The notes under the pieces were generated by a model. The model had not been told where the DNA came from, ran no database searches, and saw nothing but the letters and a program-made list of their open reading frames with translations. From NCBI GenBank assembly GCA_030068145.1, contig JAPJBO010000029.1, forward strand, positions 532,937-596,936: 64,000 nucleotides of DNA, in the 5' to 3' direction. This DNA comes from Diplonema papillatum. Taxonomy: Eukaryota > Euglenozoa > Diplonemea > Diplonemida > Diplonemidae. The stretch's first letter is position 1; each line of letters begins with the position of its first letter. This document shows positions 1-9,594 of this stretch, in pieces. Position numbers and translations under genes: made by a program.

Positions 1-987
1 TGCAAGTTCCTTGTTTCCAGCACGGAACCCGACCCCGTCGCCCTGCTCGCAACGCCCCTCCCCGATCGGGCTGCCGGTCGGTGGGCAGTCGTCCCCGTCG
101 ACCCCGCGTCGCCGTGGCTCGCGCCTCCGGCGGCCCGCAAGTTGTTTACGTTTACGCCCGGGCTCTACCCCGAGTCGGGCTTCGCCTTCGGCCGCGCGTC
201 GTCCGCCGTGGTGCCGGCCCTCATCGCGAGCGCGGATTCCGGCTTCGACGTCACCGTCGCCCTGGAAGTCCAGCGGCTCGACCGAGGCGACAGCCTCGGA
301 ACCGTCTCTGTCGCCCTGGGGAAACGGTGCCGGTTTGCGTCGTCGGGCTGCTATGACGAAGCCATCCCGTTGGTCACGTACCAGTATTTCGCGGACGGCA
401 CGTACATCGTGATACGGGGGTCTGAAACATGCACGGTGAAGATGGAACACCGCGCGTGGTATTCGTGGTGGCTGATTATAGAGACCGAGGCTCTGTTCAC
501 CCCGTCCTTGATCTCTGGCTCTGTGAGTTTGTCCGAGACGCTGGTGGGGCCTTCGTTCACGCCGCTCCCGTCGCTGCCCACCAGCAGTCCCCGGGGGGGG
601 GGGGACTCGGACGCGCAGCCCGATGTGTCGATGACGATCCGGATGTTCGCCGCTTTCCTGTGTGTGGCTCTGCTCTGCTGCGTCGGCGGCATGTCGTACA
701 TCTTCCTGCGCAAGCTGCGTGCCCCCGCCGACGGCGGGCTCGCCACGCCGCCCGGCGAGTCGCTCGCCGGCGGACACAGCAGGGCTGAAGCCCGCGACGC
801 GGTGGCAGTCGCCGTCGTCGACAGCCTCCTGGCCCACGTGTCCAAGGCCCCGCCCTCCTCCCTCTCCCCCGGCACCGTCTGCTGCGTGTGCCTCGACGGG
901 CCGGAGCCGGCGAAACCCGCCACCGCGCCGCCCTACGGCACATCCCCGGACGACCAGTCGACCGACGTGGTATGCTCCCGCATCAAA
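1..987 (+). CDS. Single-pass membrane protein, 3' part of an exon cut by the window edge
   Basis: Frame 1 is open from the first base, so the start lies upstream of the window. The codons have strongly G/C third positions. About 214 residues of a probable luminal or extracellular domain are followed by one hydrophobic helix at visible residues 215-236 (nt 643-708), a basic stop-transfer (RKLR) and a cytoplasmic tail containing a CCVCLD cysteine pair. The frame stays open to 1149, but the last part is a CT microsatellite and dispersed repeat. The likelier exon end is 987, where AAA is followed by GTGAGG, a good donor in phase 0. I do not recognise the family. The coding call is fairly secure; orientation in the membrane is inference. 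Confidence 0.6.
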
Positions 988-1004
988 GTGAGGAGACCGG
1001 AAAC

Positions 1005-1034
1005 TCCGGAGAGATGGTCCCTGCACTCTAACTC

Positions 1035-1074
<40 letters not shown>

Positions 1075-1075
1075 C
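1005..1075 (+). repeat. Dispersed repeat end plus (CT)n, copy 1
   Basis: The string CCGGAGAGATGGTCCCTGCA followed by CTCTA and a (CT)n run recurs almost identically at 6605-6680. The pair marks a small dispersed family. This copy lies just inside the putative intron after the exon ending at 987. Confidence 0.7.
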
Positions 1076-1190
1076 TTTCGCAAGCCCATCCACATATCTC
1101 CTGGATGACCCTCATAAGACCCCTCCTATCCCATCCTGACCCAAAATGACTCCTATGACTCGCTTGAGCACCTTTGGCCTTTTTGGGTTA

Positions 1191-1290
1191 ACAACGCATT
1201 GTCGGTACTAAAAATTAGTAGTTGGCAGCGTACTACATGAAACTTACCAAAGCAGGTGAGTTCCGCTAGTGCGCAGAAACAAAAACTTGC
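1191..1290 (+). repeat. R3 dispersed repeat, copy 1
   Basis: About 100 bp shared with 11817-11925 and 58617-58710. The shared parts include GTTAACAACGCATTG-like, TAGTTGGCAGCGTACT-like and ACTTACCAAAGCAGGTGAGT. The last contains a consensus 5' splice site (CAG/GTGAGT), intact here and in the 58.6-kb copy but mutated at 11.9 kb. Confidence 0.65.
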
Positions 1291-1482
1291 AGTGATTGCT
1301 TCCGCTGAACCAAGAAGAAGGGAGCTATTCAAACCAACGCTTTCTCTTGTCGTGTTCTCTAAGTTGCAAAGTAGAGTAGACTTCACCCACCCGGACCACC
1401 CGGGGTCGTGTGTGCATATTTTGCTTCATCGCCGGCGAGCATTCCCATCGTAAATTGCAATATTTACACAGGTCTTTTTCCG

Positions 1483-1550
1483 AGACTAGAGGTATGATAA
1501 TAGCTCCGAGCCAACCCCGCTTTTACGAGGTCCGGGGGCGGAGCCGCAGC
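1483..1550 (+). repeat. Diverged fragment of element E (5' end)
   Basis: TTCCGAGACTAGAGGT followed by CGAGCCAACCCC matches the start of element E at 2786, 54454 (reverse) and 61590, with substitutions and a short deletion. Confidence 0.5.
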
Positions 1551-1643
1551 ACTTGTTAGCTGTAGTAGTCAATTCCCCTGGGGCTGGGAGTTTTGGAGGG
1601 TACCGTCATCTAGCAGCGTAAAGGTGCAATAGTTTTTGAAGGG

Positions 1644-1745
1644 AAACGACAAAGTGGATTCTATATTACTGGATTACGACAAAGTGGATTATTTTCCACT
1701 TTGTCGCCAATCCACTTTGTCGCCAATCCACTTTGCACTTTGTCG
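1644..1745. repeat. CGACAAAGTGGATT direct and inverted repeat cluster (extended hairpin)
   Basis: Two forward copies of CGACAAAGTGGATT are followed by two or three inverted copies (AATCCACTTTGTCG), so the stretch can fold into a long imperfect hairpin. The adjoining 1746-1925 interval is GC-rich and holds a 30-bp direct repeat (CATTATGCTATTAAAGT-like, twice) but no ORF I trust. Confidence 0.6.
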
Positions 1746-1926
1746 CCCCGTATGGGGCATTTGTGGGGGGTCAAAAGGGGGTCCTTTGGGGGTGATCCCC
1801 CATTATGCTATTAAAGTGGTGCTAATTTCCCCATTATGCCATTAAAGTTTGCTAATTTCCCGTCCTTTGGGTACCTCAGGGGCCTTCCGAGGGGGTCATT
1901 GGGGGTCAGGGAGACCATGGGGGGGC

Positions 1927-1934
1927 TATATATG
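1927..1934 (+). promoter_or_regulatory. TATA-like box
   Basis: TATATATG lies 90-100 bp upstream of the exon-like ORF starting near 2024. The spacing suits a core promoter followed by a 5' leader. No transcript evidence; inference only. Confidence 0.25.
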
Positions 1935-2023
1935 CGAGTAACGAATCCTTGTTGTCGTCAACACGGTAACCAACACTGCCATCTCATTCACTTTGCAAGT
2001 TTCTTCCGCATCTGAACATTAAC

Positions 2024-2305
2024 TTGGCATCACTCTCTAATCAGCGGAATTGGAATGTGGAATGGAAGTGCGGACAAGAGCTGGTAGCAAAGGATGGCAA
2101 ACCCGCAAATGACTCCGGTCAGTGTATTTTGAATGATGAAAGGAAAGTGCGAACGAATGCCAGTACCCACTCCCCAGGCTCACGCGGTACAACTGTCAGA
2201 ATCTCCCCGACGGCAAACGCGAGTCTCTCCAGTTCGGTGCCAGTGAAGCCAACACGAGCGACCAACTGCTCTGTCTCCTGCATCTTTGTTCCTCGTTTGA
2301 TTTAG
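2024..2305 (+). CDS. Possible exon or small gene, unrecognised
   Basis: The frame at 2024-2305 reads as ordinary protein (RNWNVEWKCGQELVAKDG and onward), preceded by a pyrimidine-rich CTCTCTAATCAG that could be a splice acceptor at 2044. A candidate donor (CTCCG/GTCAGT) occurs near 2117. No ATG opens the frame, so it is either an internal exon or chance. Other frames in the same 80 bp also read plausibly, which keeps confidence low. Confidence 0.25.
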   Translation: MASLSNQRNWNVEWKCGQELVAKDGKPANDSGQCILNDERKVRTNASTHSPGSRGTTVRISPTANASLSSSVPVKPTRATNCSVSCIFVPRLI

Positions 2306-2519
2306 CTGGTGGTACTTCTTGTATGTACCCCTTTGTCCCCTTGTAGGTCCCCAAGTACCCGTGACCCGTGCGCGACAGTGTGAATTGTGAAGACGAAAGG
2401 CCCCATTTTTCACGTTTGAGAGTCTCAAAGAAATGGGGAAATCTTTTGAAAGGGTCCCCCCAACACAATTTGTGTTGAGCCGCGACGAAATTGGACGAGA
2501 GGCGCAAAAAATTGTGTTG

Positions 2520-2770
2520 TCGTTCCGCGGATGAAAGACGGACCTAAACTCACCTTTGACGGTTTTGGAAGAGGGACTGTGCTCAGCTGCGTGCTAACTG
2601 CCCTGTTAGAGACGTGCTTAGCACTCTCTGAATATATACCCACTGACTGTGAACCGCTTCGGCGCTGACTGCTCTTGAAGAGGGACTGTGCTCAGCTTCG
2701 TGCTAACTGCCCTGCTAGAGACGTGCTTGGCACTCTCTGGCGAACCGCCGACAGAGGTCCGCCGCAGTAC
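2520..2770 (+). repeat. Repeat family F (two roughly 100-bp degenerate tandem units)
   Basis: AGAGGGACTGTGCTCAGC, then CTAACTGCCCTG, then AGAGACGTGCTT occur twice, about 107 bp apart. A reverse-complement relative lies at about 47980-48140. Confidence 0.6.
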
Positions 2771-2925
2771 TATTTGCTTTTTTTTCGAGACTGGAGGTCC
2801 TATGAACATGCAATGTGAATAGCCTCTATTCGAGCCAACCCCACTTTTCTCTACACTAAAAAAGTGTATTGTTTTGAACTGGATAATAGCGCGGAGCTGG
2901 CTTTTTCTCCCCCTGGGAAAATGTA

Positions 2926-2993
2926 TATGGGTGGCAGAGTGAGCGGGTGTCGGCCTTCAGGCCGGTGTGTCCGGGTTCAAACCCCGCCCATGA
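2926..2993 (+). repeat. tRNA-like sequence (Pol III A/B-box type) inside element E
   Basis: GGTGGCAGAGTGAGCGG resembles an A box and GGGTTCAAACCCC a B box/T-arm. A GGCC-TTCA-GGCC hairpin sits in the anticodon-arm position, and ATGGG/CCCAT can pair as an acceptor stem. The arms are too irregular for a functional tRNA, so this is a tRNA-derived SINE head. The reverse copy is at 54242-54312. Confidence 0.5.
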
Positions 2994-3177
2994 CACTTTT
3001 CCGGTCGAAGATTATTTCGAGGTTTGCTGTCGTTTCGGGGCCTGATGTGCCCGAAATTTGCGTTTTTTGCGGAGTTTCTCAGCCCCCCGGAGAAATACCG
3101 GAGGGGGGGGCGGCGGGAAAAGGCTGCCCCAGGGCGGCCCCCCCCCGTGCTGGGCCCCGGGTACGAGGCCAAACTTT

Positions 3178-3655
3178 ACACCCGAACTTAGCTTCGCCCG
3201 GACTTTGTTTCGCCCGAACTTAGCTTCACCCGAACTTAGCTTCGCCCGAACTTTGTTTCGCCCGAACTTAGCTTCACCAGAACTTTGCTTCACCCGAACT
3301 CAGCTTCGCCCGAACTTTGCTTCACCAGAACTTAGCTTCGCCCGAACTTTGCTTCACCCGAACTTAGCTTCGCCGAACTTTGTTTCGCCCGATCTTAGCT
3401 TCACCAGAACGTCCGAACTTTGCTTCACCCAGAACTTAGCTTCGCCCGGACTTTGTTTCGCCCGAACTTAGCTTCACCTTCGCCCGAACTTTGCTTCACC
3501 AGAACTTTGCTCACCCGAACTTAGCTTCGCCCGAACTTTGCTTCGCCCGAACTTTGTTTCGCCCGAACTTAGCTTCACCCGAACTTTGCTTCACCAGAAC
3601 TTAGCATTGCCCGAACTTAGCTTCGCCCGAACTTTGCTGTTCCCCGAACTTTAAC
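3178..3655 (+). repeat. 15-16-bp satellite (CGAACTTAGCTTCGCC family)
   Basis: About thirty units alternate CGAACTTAGCTTCGCC, CGAACTTTGTTTCGCC and CAGAACTTTGCTTCAC. The same satellite in reverse orientation lies at 39086-39200, 53091-53330 and 53896-54055, always next to element E sequence. A short orphan block is at 4215-4290. Confidence 0.85.
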
Positions 3656-3839
3656 TGCTGCCTCCAGTCTCGCCACGCGCCGGCCTTAGCCGAGCGCACT
3701 TAATTTCTTTTGCGTCCGCGGATGAGCCACGAGCTCCACTGGCTGTGAAGGGAAGAGACCGAGATGCGACGATTGCCAGCCCGGTAGTACTGCTCCCCTC
3801 TGCTGGCAAAGGACCATTGGGATAGGAGCCATTGGGACA

Positions 3840-4060
3840 ATCCCATGGTACCGCGTGAATGGCGCGATCGGGCCCACGGCAGCGCAAGCCAGCTAACGGT
3901 GGTCGCGCACGCAGCCTGTCTGCTCGTGGTCGCGCCGACCTGGCCCGCAACCGCAGCCGCCATATGGCGGCCACATTCGCCCGTGCCCACACGCCGGCCA
4001 GCTCATCCCATCGAGCTAACAATCCAGCTAAGGAGCACAACCGAGGATCCCGTAGCGTCA
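3840..4060 (+). repeat. Repeat family G, copy 1
   Basis: About 210 bp (GTACCGCGTGAATGGCGCGA to GAGCACAACCGAGGATCC) recur in reverse complement at about 47640-47820. Sequence between this repeat and 4690 shows no convincing gene. Confidence 0.6.
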
Positions 4061-4693
4061 GCGGTCCGGCCAAGGAACGTAGCCGAGGTCCGTTTGGGCA
4101 TCAATCTTTTGCAATCTTCCCGGAAACATTGCTGACCATGCGAAAACATTCGTACTTGATATCTCACCTCGTAGCAGGGTCTGACGATCGACAGCATTTC
4201 GATTCGGCTGGATCGAGCATCACCAGAACTTTGCTTCACCAGAACTCAGTAGCGCCCGAACTTTGCTGTTACCCGATCTTTAACTGCCACACGAAACACT
4301 GAAACTCCAAACCGCGTCAATATTTACGTGCATCTCCTTCCCCTTTACACTTTCCAGCTTTCACCCACACCCAATATTCTTGTGCTTTACATGTACCAAA
4401 AATCGGGTTTTGGAAGCGTCGTAGTCTCGCAGGGTCCATGCCAAGCGGTGTACTGTTTTTGCCGGCTCGCCGCCTGATCGGGGCGGTCAACACAAGGCGA
4501 TGTGCTGGCACGGGCTTGGGCTGTATAGATCGGTGTGGGAGATCGAAACACGAAATAGTGCTGTGAACAGCAGCAGGGAAAGGAAACCGGATCGCAAAGC
4601 TCCACGCTCGTCCCCTGACGCTTCACTGTGAAAAAACGCAACAGGAGGGTCAGGAGTGGGCTTCGCTCGAGTGCAATCACCAGCTGCACGTTG

Positions 4694-4791
4694 AGTGTCT
4701 GCGCCTGTGGCTGCGTCAGCGAGCTACGAAGTCGCTTCCGATGACATGTCCTGTGTGTCGGACGCCCGTTTGTCCCAACGCGAACCCTTTG
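4694..4791 (+). CDS. Possible internal exon, unrecognised
   Basis: The frame reads SAPVAASASYEVASDD and onward with G/C-rich third positions. It starts just after an in-frame stop at a potential acceptor and ends at TTTG/GTATGC, a good donor in phase 1. No partner exon was found with matching phase; the downstream sequence is repeat family I. Confidence 0.25.
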
Positions 4792-4915
4792 GTATGCTGA
4801 ACATATTTTTCTCGAAACTGCTTCCTGCTAGAAAACACGCACTTAGCGTGTTTAAGAAAACCTCCGTGTCTAGAAACACAGCCGGCCAATTTCGTGAAGA
4901 CACGCCTTCAGCGTT

Positions 4916-5100
4916 CTGGACTATTTTCTTTTTGTACAAGCACCTGCTTTGCAGGAAATGCTTGAGGGCCACTTGCGAAGATCAAAGCATGCTGATAACT
5001 TCCCACTATCGCAACAATATTTTCAAGATCAAAAAGGAGGTAGATGTGCTGTAGCCCACACGAAACACAGGTAAATCTGGGTTTAGTGGCGAGCGTAAAC
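4916..5100 (+). repeat. Repeat family I, copy 1
   Basis: ACAAGCACCTGCTTTGCAGG and AACACAGGTAAATCTGGGTT are shared in order with 22131-22262. A weaker relative is at 5960-6030. This copy continues past GCGAGCGTAA into unrelated sequence. Confidence 0.65.
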
Positions 5101-5250
5101 AACCAACCAGCTCAGTCAGAATCCCCTGTCTCGTGGAAATGCCTGCCGTTATTTTGTCGTGGCCTACCAGCATGGCAGTATCTGCCAAAAGGGACCTGTC
5201 AAAAGGGGAGGGGTGTATGAGAGCGGGTCTTTTTTCTGCAGCTTACATAC

Positions 5251-5514
5251 ACAACGACAGAAGTTAGAGGGCGCAGGTGAGGATGTCGTCGTGTCCGTGG
5301 ATGATGTGGAAACGCCTCCCTTGGGCCCAGCCACCGACGTCGTTACTGGTGGCTGACAGCCACGCAGCCAAGGCCGGACCGCTTCACTGGAAAGGGAGGT
5401 CTTCCATTTCCTGACCGCCTGGCACGTCAGATGCCTGTTGGCGTTCAAGTTCGCAATCATTGCAACATCCGCACCTCCTTGGACCGTCCAAGCTTTGTTG
5501 CGAGAATTTCGCAC
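5251..5514 (-). CDS. Possible exon on the minus strand, unrecognised
   Basis: On the minus strand a frame of about 88 codons reads naturally (AWTVQGGADVAMIANLNANR, then WKTSLSSEAVRPWLRGCQ) and ends at CGTTGT/GTATGT, a strong donor in phase 0. The plus strand over 5255-5356 is also open and protein-like (an acidic C-terminus ending TDVVTGG), so strand is uncertain. No homology recognised. Confidence 0.3.
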
Positions 5515-5639
5515 ATCGGATCGATCAGGATCGTTCCGATGAGAATGCCGGACCGTAGTGATCAGCTCTCGGCTCGCGATGCAGACCTAGTGGTCACATT
5601 ACGTTTCGGAATGTGACCCGTATGAGTGTGTATAACCTT

Positions 5640-6600
5640 AGACTGACTGCAACTTGTTGTTGTGTCAAATGGAGGTGCTATTCGTGGTTGGGACCACAAT
5701 TGATCTGTCCACGGTCTTAATTGAAACACGTGTTGTCGAGGAGCTGCAAATCTGTCTGGCGAGCTCTATTTCCTGATGAATCCAGCCCACGTTTCTGCAA
5801 GAAAAATAAAAAAAGCAAAAATGAAAAAAAAAAGGAAAACAAAGCAAGCAAATAAACAAAGTTGTCCGACGTATATCGTCGACCGCACAAAAGACACCAA
5901 TCTGTACGTCCATACGGGATGGTCGGAACCACGAAGCGACCTTTCGAGGCGGTACACAGCTTTTGTTGAACTAGCACCTGCTTGCACGATAGGAAATGCG
6001 TTGTTGACCACACGAAACAGAAGGTTTCCAAGAATGCCAGAAGATTACAATCGCGGAAGACCTAGCCACATTTCAGGACATAAATTGTCCAAAGTAGGCA
6101 CTAAGGACGTTAGAAACTGTTCTACAGAAACAAGCTCAGGTCCTGACATGACTGAAGAATTGCTCATTATAAACCTGTACAATTTTGTCGGAAGACGTGT
6201 TGCAAGAGGATCTCGGCCGCCGAAAGTTGACAGATGTGTGTATTTGTGTCGGGCGTATGTTCAACAAAAAACTCTACTACAAACAACAAAGGGGGAGGAA
6301 CGGCGATTTATCACTGTTCGACGAATGCAACACCCGAACCGAACGGTACAAACCTGCGCAGAAAGGAACCAATCACCGTTCCTGCAGACCGCAGGCCGTT
6401 TCACACACACTGCCTCGTGTACGGATGACCCTCGCAGATACCGACAGAGCAGTGGGAGAAAACCCGACTAACAGGCTATCGCCTGGTGACTTGCCCAGCA
6501 GCAACATACGAGCTGATGTCCAAAAGAGAAGCGCAGGTGTCGTCCAGTGTTGGGACGTCGCCTTACACGCGGAAGATTGTCGGTAGTGGGACTATCGGAT
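5640..6600. other. Interval without a convincing gene
   Basis: A 231-codon open frame (5776-6471) runs through a poly-A/lysine stretch and the family I relative at 5960-6030, and its third positions show no bias. I treat it as chance. Confidence 0.4.
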
Positions 6601-6604
6601 ATTC

Positions 6605-6680
6605 CCCGGAGAGATGGTCCCTGCACTCTATCTTAACGTGCGCTCTCTCTCTCTCTCACTCTCTCTCCCTCTCTCTCAAA
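6605..6680 (+). repeat. Dispersed repeat end plus (CT)n, copy 2
   Basis: Same CCGGAGAGATGGTCCCTGCA block as 1005-1075, followed by an imperfect (CT)n run. Confidence 0.7.
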
Positions 6681-6979
6681 ACTGTTCGATACTGCAGCAG
6701 ACGACCTCAGGCTTGGAAGTAACGCCAGGTCAGGTAGTCTGCAAAAATGCGGAAGACCATCAGAACACTTTGGCAAACACCAGTACGCCGCTCCTGAACG
6801 CAACCGGGTGCGGACACCTTATCTTGAGCGGATCCTTTTGGTTCATGAAGATCCCAGTGCTTATGCTCGGTGCATTCAGATCCGTGTGGTCCGTGTACTT
6901 AAAAGTTCCCAATGCTTATGCTCTCGTTGGGTGGTAGACCTGGCAACCTGGAAAACCCCTGACACACACGCTCTTCTGT

Positions 6980-8035
6980 CGGGTTCGCCTCATATGTCCG
7001 TGGCTGGACCGAAACACGGTGTGCGACCAATGCGGTGTTGCCATTACAAGCATGTTCTTCTAATGCCCCCTCAATCCCATAAGGTAGGTAGGTAGGTGCT
7101 ACGGGAGTATCTGGCAACCGCTGCTAATCCGACTCACATGGACAGCTCCAAAACAAAGAAGACAGCGAAATGATCGTGGCCTTTCAAGGTTTTGCTTTGT
7201 AGAACATCTTTACAAACCTGGTACAACAACAAACCATGGCCTTCAGTGGTGCAAGCACCACGCGCTCTTTTAATCAAACAAGTTTTCCCTTGCCCTACCA
7301 GGCTACCGTACCCTACCGTGCCCTGCTTCTTCTAAGCAGGGGGTAGAGTGGTGCTACATCACAGCACTGTCAACCTCTAAACCCCTACAGTTACGACAAC
7401 TGTACGGTTCAGGGGTGGAAGGTTTGTTCGATTGAGCGAGACCTAAAAGCTAGTGTGGACACGACCCCCTCCCCACCCCTCCACCCAGACTCACACCGCA
7501 GTCCTGTCTGCAGACACTCAGGTTCCGCGCTGATGATGGTCCGCCTTATGTGTCCGTGGCTTAAAGGACCGAAACACGGCGCAGACGGGACCAGTGCGGT
7601 GTTGAGCACATACCCATTTCAAGCACGTTCTTGCAATCCCCAGGGTACTTCGCGTAACGCGACTTGCTGCCCTCAGCACGCAGGATTACTTCCTCGCACT
7701 CTTTTTCCTTTTGGAACTTCAACCATTGGTGCTGCACACGGCAACCCCATGTCCACTGTGCTCTGCGGAGTTTACTTCGCAGATTGCCACCGTAAAAAGA
7801 AGACAAGTCAGTGCTGCCTAGCGAGTCGCAGTCACCATCAGGGCGAGGGCCCTGAGTTTTTTAGCTGATTGCTCAGACCCGGTTGTAGGGGCCTTCTCCC
7901 CGTGACGGATTCTACACTCAGGTTCCGCTGATGATGGTCCGCCTTATGTGTCCGTGGCATAAATGGCCGAAACACGGCGCAGACGGGACCAGTGCGGTGT
8001 TGAGCACATACCCATTCCAAACACGTTCTTGCAAT
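6980..8035 (+). repeat. Repeat family C cluster (copies at 6980-7065 diverged, 7486-7860 long, 7889-8035 short)
   Basis: The shared core runs ATGATGGTCCGCCTTATGTG, then AAAGGACCGAAACACGG, then GGGACCAGTGCGGTGTTGAG, then CAAGCACGTTCTTGCAATCC. The long form adds a second block with GCGGAGTTTACTTCGCAGAT at 7760-7790. The same family is at 20028-20768, 37708-38062, 10205-10388 and 29590-29735. It spawns many spurious ORFs on both strands. Class unknown; no termini or target duplications seen. Confidence 0.75.
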
Positions 8036-8198
8036 CCACCCACCGGACGCCGTTAATCGGTGCGATCAACAAACAAGCCTGTGTCAGTTCTTGCGGTTGT
8101 CTTTGTCTTCAACGTGTTTTCAACTCGTTCTGCATCTCTTTTGAACTAACCGTGCGGTTGCGAAGGTGCGCGTAGATGTGTTGACTAAGCGTCTGTTT

Positions 8199-8510
8199 TG
8201 AGTGTAAGTGAAAGTTGTACACTGCAGGTGTAAGTGGGGTATAAGTGTATTGCCGGTCCACCTGTCCTGGAACTCTAACGGGTTGCCTGGCGCTATTCTT
8301 CACAAGCGCCTCAATCACGAACAGGCAACGAGGAGTCACCTGAGACTGTGGCCGAGTGACTAGTGCAGACCATCGCTATAGATTTTCTCTCTTACATGTA
8401 AACGTTTGTGCAACTGTTGATGATTCATTGTACATTACCAGAATCACGTGAACAAACACAAACCCAAACACTTACACTTACGCTTCCACTTACACCTACC
8501 TTGTGTACAC
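8199..8510. repeat. Inverted GTGTAAGTG / CACTTACAC tracts
   Basis: AGTGTAAGTG and GGTGTAAGTGGGGTATAAGT at 8199-8250 face CACTTACACTTACG and CCACTTACACC at 8469-8500, so the two tracts can pair across about 250 bp. Confidence 0.4.
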
Positions 8511-8520
8511 AAACTTGTGT

Positions 8521-8772
8521 AGTATTGAAGAAAAAGGCCGCCTGGTCCAGGAACGTGACGGTCAACCACAGCTTGCAAAGCTTGAGTCGGAGGCAGCACA
8601 GTGCCACAACCCCGTTCCGCTCTGCCCTGTGGCTGACCGTCTCGACGAGCTTGTGTTCAGCGCAAGCGCCAAGCCCCAAGGTGCGCCACGCCATGATGCT
8701 TTAGTTTGGGAAATCGGTAGCCACTTGACCCGTAGGCCCGTGGCTCTGTTTGCTTTGCGGTCGTTTGTGTAG
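8521..8772 (+). CDS. Exon-like ORF bounded by a 20-bp direct repeat
   Basis: The frame IEEKGRLVQERDGQPQLAKL and onward, 80-odd codons, has good codon character to the stop at 8772. The same 20 bp (TTGTGTAGTATTGAAGAAAA, one mismatch) occurs at 8515-8534 and 8765-8784, so the coding-like segment may be an inserted sequence with a long target duplication, such as a LINE-mobilised fragment. Function unknown. Confidence 0.3.
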   Translation, partial: SIEEKGRLVQERDGQPQLAKLESEAAQCHNPVPLCPVADRLDELVFSASAKPQGAPRHDALVWEIGSHLTRRPVALFALRSFV

Positions 8773-8861
8773 TATTGAAAAAATGAATGCGTCTTCTTGC
8801 TCAGACCGATTTTGTTCTTATATTTTCTCCTGTTTCAAACATATGGGGATGAATAGCTTAC

Positions 8862-9118
8862 CGCCCGCCACAGGCAGCATTTTCCCCCAGGAAACCTCTC
8901 CTTTTCTTTGTTGAAAGCAAAGCAACACATCACTTCTTCTTCCCGAGTTCTGCGCGCGCTGCATCGCCTCCGTAATGTGCCGGTGTGCGTTCCGTACCTC
9001 ATCCCATGGTAGATAACTAAAAAAGACCTCCAGTACCACCGCGGAAACAGAGACCAGCAGTGAAGACGACTTACGATGTCCCCACTGCCACACACGCACA
9101 ACAACAACCGGCCTCAAA
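8862..9118 (-). CDS. Two phase-matched exons of an unrecognised minus-strand gene (partial)
   Basis: On the minus strand, a 44-nt exon (9118-9075) lies between a CCCTTCAG acceptor and a GACATC/GTAAGT donor, leaving phase 2. The next exon (9016-8862) starts after TCTTTTTTAG with one base completing the codon, and runs SYLPWDEVRNAHRHITEAMQ and onward to GGCG/GTAAGC in phase 1. The intron is 58 nt. Flanking exons were not identified. Matching phases and consensus sites support the gene. Confidence 0.4.
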
Positions 9119-9594
9119 CTGAAGGGAAAACAAGGATTACGGACGCACCTACGTTACTGCAAGAAGAAACCAACCAGAACGAAGTCACAAGCAGAAACAA
9201 CGCTGCGAAGCACCACCCAGAAACGAGAGAGATGTCCCTGACTGCCACAGCGACGGACGAACCGTGGGGAAACCACTCTTCAAAAGTCTACGACACCATA
9301 AGCCCTGGTGCAAAAAGAAGCACTGTAAACAACGCACAGCAACGACGACTCCATCAGACGAATAACCTCACTAACCACGGGTACCCAGTGTGTCCAGAGT
9401 GCCTTAACTGTGACGAGCAACGAACAGTTTTACCCTGCAAATCTACCCAAAAAAAACCTTATTTTAGGACGGAAACAACCCGCACCACGTGAAGCACCGC
9501 AAGTGCCGCGAAATCCAAGCACCACACTGCGAGAAAATACATATAAACGCGGACAACAGACCGGTACGGGCTACAAGGCAACCCCTGCTCAACT

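Larger units (their letters stand above)
2786..3672 (+). mobile_element. Element E, copy 1: 887-bp element with 12-bp terminal inverted repeats, a tRNA-like module and an internal satellite
   Basis: It begins CGAGACTGGAGG and ends with the exact reverse complement CCTCCAGTCTCG. The order is a conserved 5' block of about 110 bp, a tRNA-like sequence (2926-2993), a block ending near 3110, and a 15-16-bp satellite (3178-3655). A reverse-strand copy with the same termini spans 53072-54454, and partial copies occur at 39066-39362 (-), 61586-61690 and 1483-1550. No coding capacity is visible, so it is non-autonomous. The termini are seen directly; the transposition mechanism is unknown. Confidence 0.7.

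Noticed and set aside
5776-6471. 231-codon ORF
   Set aside because: Begins in a poly-A/lysine run, crosses a dispersed repeat and lacks codon bias.
9076-9492. 138-codon ATG ORF, Asn/Thr/Gln-rich
   Set aside because: Composition follows an A/C-rich tract, and the phase-matched minus-strand exons overlap its start.
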